DNA of 64,000 nt from Amycolatopsis sp. NBC_01480 (GTDB lineage Bacteria; Actinomycetota; Actinomycetes; Mycobacteriales; Pseudonocardiaceae), in NCBI RefSeq assembly GCF_036227205.1, contig NZ_CP109442.1:6820001-6884000 (forward strand), given 5' to 3'. Under the pieces are notes generated by a model. The model did not search any database. It was not told where the DNA came from and was given only the letters and a program-made list of their open reading frames with translations. The position numbers and the translations under genes were made by a program. This document shows, one piece after another, positions 60,181-64,000 of this stretch (position 1 is the stretch's first letter; every line of letters begins with the position of its first letter).

Positions 60181-62310
60181 TCAGGAGCGGGCGTCGAGGT
60201 AGGCCGGGTCCGGCGGCGGGATCGGGATGTCGGGCTGGCCGGCCAGCAGGTTGCTCATCGAGCTGAAGTACGGCGGCGCGGCGACCGTGCCACCGAACGC
60301 GCCGTGCCCGCAGTTGCCGAGGTGCACCGGGGTGCCCGGGCAGATCTCCGCCGGGTGCGGGCCGTCGGCGAAGACCATCGAGGACACCGCGTAGTTGTCC
60401 ACCCCGCCGACGAACGCGACCGACTCGCTCTGCTGCGTGGTCCCGGTCTTGCCGATGTCGGGCCGGGTCCAGCCGGCGTTGCGCGCCGCGCTGGCCGAGG
60501 TGCCGATGGTGGTGTCCTGGCTGAGCCCGGACTCCAGCGTGGCCGCGACGCCCTGCGGGATCACCTGCTCGCAGGCCGGCTGCTGGACCGGCACCGGCTG
60601 CCCGTTCCGGTCGGTCACCGACAGGATCGGGTCCGGCGTGCACCAGGTGCCGCCGCTCATCAGCGTGGCCGACACGTTCGCCATCTCCAGCGGGCTGACC
60701 GGGCTGTTGCCGAGCGTGAACGACAGCAGGTTCTGGAAGTACGACGACTGCGGCTGGTTGTACTGCGGGTTCTTCGACAGCGCGTTGCCGGGGTCGGTGA
60801 TCGGCGGGTTGCCCGCGTCGTTGGTCGCCAGGGTGTTGCGCAGCCCCAGTTTCCGCGCCATGTCCAGCACCGCGGGCATGCCGACCTGGCTCTCCAGGCC
60901 GACGAACGCGACGTTCGGCGAGGTGGCCAGCCCGTTCGCGACCGAGATCGGGTCCGGGTAGTTGGTGCCGTCGTTGCTGACCGGGTAGCAGTGGGTGTAC
61001 TGGTTCGCGTTCGGCGGGGTGAAGCAGTTGCTCATCGGGTTGGGCAGCGGGGTGTTCAGCCCGGCCTTGCCCGCCACCATCGCGGCGGCCGTGGTGAAGA
61101 TCTTGAACGAGGAGCCCGCGCCGAACTTGTTGCTGGCGTCGGCCACGATGTCGGTGGAGGTCTCGCCCTGCGCCGGGTCCGTGCCGTAGTTGCGGTTCGC
61201 CACCATCGCGAGCACCTGGTGCTGGCTGCTGCCCGGCTGGATCACGGCGAAGGTGTTGGCGACGCCGTCCTGCGTGGTCGGCACGTTCGCGTCGACCGCG
61301 TCCTTCACCACCTGGCTCACGTGCGGGTCCATCGAGGTCTTGATGACGTAGCCGCCGGTGTCGATCTGGTCGGCGGTGAGGCCGGCCTTCTCCAGGTAGT
61401 TCACCGCGTACGTGCAGAAGAACCCGGCGTCCGGCGCCGCGCCCATGCAGGTGCTCGGCGGCGTCTGCGGTTGGGTGCCGACCACGCCCAGCGGGGTCGC
61501 CTTCGCCGTGGCCGCGTAGGCCGCGGGCAGCGAGTGCGCGGTCACCATGGAGTCGATGACCACGTTGCGGCGTTTGAGCGCCTGGTCCGGATGGCTGTAC
61601 GGGTTGTAGACGCTCGGGTTGTTCACCATCCCGGCGAGCAGCGCGGCCTGCGGCACGGTCAATTTGTCCGCTGTGGTCCCGAAATACGCTTGCGCGGCGG
61701 CGCCGATGCCGTAGACGGTGCCGCTGAACTCGACCACGTTCAGGTAATCGGCGAGCACGTCGTCCTTCGACACGGTCTGGCTCACCTGCACGGCCATCTT
61801 CGCCTCGCGCAGCTTGCGCGCCAGCGAGTCCTCGCGGTCCTGCGCCTGCGCGTTCTTGTTCCCGCGGTCGACCACGTTGATCAGGTAGTTCTTCACGTAC
61901 TGCTGGGTGATCGTCGACGCGCCCTGGACGTTGCCGCCCGAGCTGTTGTTGACCGCCGCGCGCAGCATGCCCTGCGGGTCGACGCCGCCCTCGGTGTAGA
62001 AGCGGCGGTCTTCGATGTCGACGATCGCGGCCTTCATCGTGGTGGCGATCTGTGCCGCGGTGACCGGAACGCGGTATTGCGAGTACAAAGTCGCGATCGC
62101 GCCGCCATTCCGGTCCGTCACCGTTGTCACCAATGGCGGATCCGCGTGCGCGAGATCGGCCGAAATGGTGTCGACCGAATCGCTGACCTGATTGGACAGA
62201 ACACCGGCGCCGATCGCGACCGGCGCCATGGTGCCGGCGACCAGGATCCCGGCCAGCACACACAATCCGAGAAACGGGGCGATCCCCCTGCTGCGAGCCA
62301 CGGATGCCAC
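60181..62310 (-). CDS. class A penicillin-binding protein
   Basis: The 709-residue protein builds peptidoglycan with two catalytic domains after one membrane anchor (residues about 10-35). The transglycosylase (GT51) has IEDRRFYTEGGVDPQGMLRA with the catalytic Glu, GASTITQQYVKNYL and VEFSGTVYGIGAAAQAYFGT. The transpeptidase has the nucleophile in FGAGSSFKIFTTAAAM (SxxK), TSPNVAFVGL, and GKTGTTQQSESVAFVGGV with the KTGT box. The order and size fit PonA-like class A enzymes. The leftward neighbours are unrelated, and the upstream 45 bp to a decayed ABC gene hold its promoter. Confidence 0.93.
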   Translation of the reverse strand: MASVARSRGIAPFLGLCVLAGILVAGTMAPVAIGAGVLSNQVSDSVDTISADLAHADPPLVTTVTDRNGGAIATLYSQYRVPVTAAQIATTMKAAIVDIEDRRFYTEGGVDPQGMLRAAVNNSSGGNVQGASTITQQYVKNYLINVVDRGNKNAQAQDREDSLARKLREAKMAVQVSQTVSKDDVLADYLNVVEFSGTVYGIGAAAQAYFGTTADKLTVPQAALLAGMVNNPSVYNPYSHPDQALKRRNVVIDSMVTAHSLPAAYAATAKATPLGVVGTQPQTPPSTCMGAAPDAGFFCTYAVNYLEKAGLTADQIDTGGYVIKTSMDPHVSQVVKDAVDANVPTTQDGVANTFAVIQPGSSQHQVLAMVANRNYGTDPAQGETSTDIVADASNKFGAGSSFKIFTTAAAMVAGKAGLNTPLPNPMSNCFTPPNANQYTHCYPVSNDGTNYPDPISVANGLATSPNVAFVGLESQVGMPAVLDMARKLGLRNTLATNDAGNPPITDPGNALSKNPQYNQPQSSYFQNLLSFTLGNSPVSPLEMANVSATLMSGGTWCTPDPILSVTDRNGQPVPVQQPACEQVIPQGVAATLESGLSQDTTIGTSASAARNAGWTRPDIGKTGTTQQSESVAFVGGVDNYAVSSMVFADGPHPAEICPGTPVHLGNCGHGAFGGTVAAPPYFSSMSNLLAGQPDIPIPPPDPAYLDARS

Positions 62311-62355
62311 GCTAGAACCGCCCGGGTGAGAAGAGCGTGGGGTGAGACGTTTCTT

Positions 62356-62740
62356 TCATCGGGCCAACCTTCCCAGCAGAGCCGACGCTACGCCGATCGC
62401 AATAGCAGAGGCACCTACTAAGACGCCGAAGTCCAGCCCGAGGTTGGCCGGTGTGCCGATAAGCAACCCGCGCAGGGCATCCACCTGATAGCTCAGCGGG
62501 TTGGCGTGGCTGAGCACCTTGAGCCGGCCGGGCATCAGGTTCACCGGATAGAGGGCGTTGGAGCCGAAGGACAACGGCATGGTGATGGCCTGCCATGGCC
62601 AGCAGCCGCAGCGGGTCCGCGGTCGGCCCGAGGCCGAGGATCGCGGACAGGATCAGCACCATCAGCGCCTGCACGAGCGCGCGCACCCCGGCGGCGAACG
62701 CCTTGGCCGCGACCAGCGCGGCCGGTGATTCCCGGATGTC
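62356..62740 (-). pseudogene. decayed ABC-2 (daunorubicin-resistance type) permease
   Basis: The 3' part (62356 to about 62580) reads TMPLSFGSNALYPVNLMPG, then ANPLSYQVDALRGLLIGTP and VASALLGRLAR, the C-terminus of DrrB-type ABC-2 permeases. The part from about 62590 to 62740 continues the family sequence in another frame (DIRESPAALVAAKAFAAGVRAL, LILSAILGL). Between the two, about 40 family residues are missing, and the frame is shifted. The N-terminal half is absent, and no ATPase gene is near. The gene is therefore a remnant. Confidence 0.75.
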
Positions 62741-62751
62741 CGGTGGGGCGC

Positions 62752-63120
62752 TCAGGCGGGTGGAGCGGGTGGCGCCGGATCGGCTGGCTCGGCCGGCTGC
62801 CGTTTGCCCGCGGACCATTCCAGCGACAGCTTGAAGTTCGCCTCCGTGGCCGCTTTCGCGATGACCACCCCGGCCTCGGCGGTGAGCTTCACGCCGAACT
62901 CGATCTTCACCGTGTCCGGCGGGGTGGCCAGGTCACGGATCTGGTGCAGCACCGTGGCGACAGCCGGTTTCACCCGCCGCAACGCCTCCTCGAGCGTCTC
63001 GGCGGAGTCGCGCACCACCGAGCCGGCCCGGCCGACCCGCTGCAGGCGCTGCTCGTCCTCGGCCACCTCGACCAGCACGGTGCTGCCGTCTTCCAGCGGC
63101 ATTTCCACGACGGTGCCCAC
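62752..63120 (-). CDS. trypsin-co-occurring domain 1 (CU044_2847) protein
   Basis: The 122-residue protein begins MGTVVEMPLEDGSTVLVEVAED and contains RVGRAGSVVRDSAETLEEALRRVKP and DTVKIEFGVKLTAEAGVVIAKAATEANFKLSLEW. That is the CU044_2847 family, also called trypsin-co-occurring domain 1. It is a beta-rich domain often found with trypsin-like proteases or effector-associated domains in actinobacteria with complex cell biology, and is suspected to act in conflict or stress systems. The tail is Pro/Ala-rich. GTG 63120 has AGGAGG upstream. No protease gene is adjacent, so it may act with a remote partner. Confidence 0.8.
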   Translation of the reverse strand: MGTVVEMPLEDGSTVLVEVAEDEQRLQRVGRAGSVVRDSAETLEEALRRVKPAVATVLHQIRDLATPPDTVKIEFGVKLTAEAGVVIAKAATEANFKLSLEWSAGKRQPAEPADPAPPAPPA

Positions 63121-63159
63121 GGATCCTCCTGGTGCAGTCGGTCTTCGCCTCATCCGCAC

Positions 63160-63276
63160 AGGCCAACTTATTACCGGAAGTGCCGGACCGGTGGCAGAAC
63201 CGGACCGCGGGGACCCGTTTGCCGGAACCGGACCGCCGAACCCCGTCAGGACCCGTTAGCCGGACGCAGCGACCCG
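63160..63276. repeat. short direct repeats between the TCD1 and channel genes
   Basis: CCCGTCAGGACCCGTT occurs at about 63241-63256 and again at about 63271-63286, with a further variant GGGGACCCGTTTGCCGGA before them. They fill the gap and touch the last codons of the channel gene. Confidence 0.6.
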
Positions 63277-63897
63277 TCAGGACCCGTTCGCCACAGCTGA
63301 GCGTGGCTTGATCCAGCGGGCGATCCACTGCGCGGCCGCGACCAACAGCAGCGCCCAATAACCGAGGTGGGGCCAGATCGCGCCCACGATGAAGGACACC
63401 AGGAACGCCGAGCTGGTCAGCACGGAGTTGATCAGCCCCTGGTCGTCGACGGGCGGGGCGTCGCCGCGGACTTCGGGGCTGCGGCGGATGACCAGCACCA
63501 TCGCGGTGTAGCAGAGGCTGTTCACCAGGATGGTGCCGATGTAGAACAGCACGGCGAACCGGCTGGTCTGGAAGCCGCCGACGATCTGCGTCGGGAAGGG
63601 CAGCAGGGCGACCGTGAAGATCCAGCCGAAGTTCAGGTAGACCAGTGCCGTGTTGTAGGCCTGGACGTGCTCGAAGATCTGGTGGTGGGCGTACCACAGG
63701 CGCGCGATGACCGCGAAGCTCAGCAGGAAGGTGTAGATCTTCCACTGGTTGTCAGTGAAGACCTGGATCGCCTCGGCGTGCTCGGCGCTCAGCTCCGGCA
63801 CCAGCTCCGAAAGCGGCAGCACCAGCAGGGTCAGGGCGATGGCGGCGACGGCATCGGTGAAGAACACCAGCCGTTCGGGGGACCTCGTCTTCTCCAC
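63277..63897 (-). CDS. DUF1211/TMEM175-type cation channel protein
   Basis: The 206-residue protein starts MEKTRSPERLVFFTDAVAAIALTLLVLPL, which matches the FSDxxxAIxxTLL block of TMEM175 channels (here FTDAVAAIALTLL). Five more hydrophobic segments follow, with LSFAVIARLWYAHHQIFEHV and VLTSSAFLVSFIVGAIW. Bacterial TMEM175 proteins form potassium-selective or leak channels from two such repeats or as a tetramer. Here one six-helix unit is present. The start is uncertain: TTG 63909 and GTG 63897 are both possible, and I prefer the GTG. Confidence 0.8.
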   Translation of the reverse strand: MEKTRSPERLVFFTDAVAAIALTLLVLPLSELVPELSAEHAEAIQVFTDNQWKIYTFLLSFAVIARLWYAHHQIFEHVQAYNTALVYLNFGWIFTVALLPFPTQIVGGFQTSRFAVLFYIGTILVNSLCYTAMVLVIRRSPEVRGDAPPVDDQGLINSVLTSSAFLVSFIVGAIWPHLGYWALLLVAAAQWIARWIKPRSAVANGS

Positions 63898-63964
63898 CGC
63901 GCGATCCAACCACCCCGCGCCGCAGGCCCGTCCGCGGGGGTGGAGTGTCCACTGAGGACGTCGG

Positions 63965-64000
63965 TCAGCGGGCCAGCGCCCGGGCCGCCGCGCGGGTGAC
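63965..64000 (-). CDS. C-terminus of a gene running off the right edge
   Basis: The last 36 bp read on the minus strand as 11 residues, VTRAAARALAR, and a TGA at 63965-63967. The frame is open to the window edge. Composition fits a coding sequence, but the fragment is too short to identify. Confidence 0.35.
   Translation of the reverse strand, partial: VTRAAARALAR

Noticed and set aside
60304..62421. A long rightward open frame over the PBP gene
   Set aside because: It is a shadow of the PBP coding sequence. The minus strand has the GT51 and transpeptidase motifs in order.

Overview
The window is GC-rich actinobacterial chromosome with GTG and TTG starts beside ATG, strong Shine-Dalgarno sites and many ATGA/GTGA gene overlaps. 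An SsgB-type sporulation/division gene, an F420-dependent oxidoreductase, a LigC/Prim-PolC pair, a bacterial NO synthase and partner-switching regulators point to a filamentous member of the Pseudonocardiaceae. Amycolatopsis is my best guess (inference). No rRNA, tRNA, CRISPR array, phage or biosynthetic gene cluster is visible.

Layout. 1-1.0 kb: end of an IS3-type element inserted into a latex-clearing-protein (lcp) gene. 1.2-6.8 kb: a tandem-TetR regulator, an ArsR-like regulator, a secreted protein, an RluA-type pseudouridine synthase, a DUF5313 membrane protein divergent from an OhrR-type MarR regulator with two adjacent operators, and an F420 oxidoreductase. 6.8-14.6 kb: a DHA2 exporter, a DUF1015 protein, an orphan sugar-binding lipoprotein, the ligC/prim-polC repair operon and a CobW-type GTPase. 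14.9-18.9 kb: NO synthase, a flavodoxin-fold protein, an SHS-type MFS permease and a secreted cutinase-like protein. 19.1-24.6 kb: an odd PadR regulator with a long Gly/Pro/His-rich N-terminus, then LysR/decarboxylase and IclR/enolase-superfamily pairs. 24.6-30.1 kb: a giant single-chain acyl-CoA carboxylase. 30.5-35.7 kb: a sugar ABC transporter with an L-fucose/L-arabinose-isomerase-like enzyme. 36.6-46.5 kb: SsgB, a STAS protein with Cys at the phosphoacceptor site, an aldo-keto reductase, a hemerythrin, a CYTH-CHAD protein, a glycosyltransferase, a flippase-like membrane protein and a carboxylesterase. 47.3-51.0 kb: metH behind a probable SAH riboswitch. 51-57.4 kb: a zinc-ribbon protein, a glutamate-synthase-like enzyme and a five-gene phosphatase/kinase/receiver/STAS/anti-sigma cassette. 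57.4-64 kb: an acyl-CoA ligase, a membrane protein, a class A PBP, a decayed ABC-2 permease, a TCD1-type protein and a TMEM175-like channel.

The strongest unexplained structure is a dispersed near-perfect 44-48 bp palindrome with four intergenic copies. Its arms supply the stop codon of three different genes. Several long intergenic stretches are decaying GC-rich minisatellites. Regulatory structure is good at the OhrR-like, PadR and acyl-CoA-ligase promoters, and a riboswitch precedes metH.
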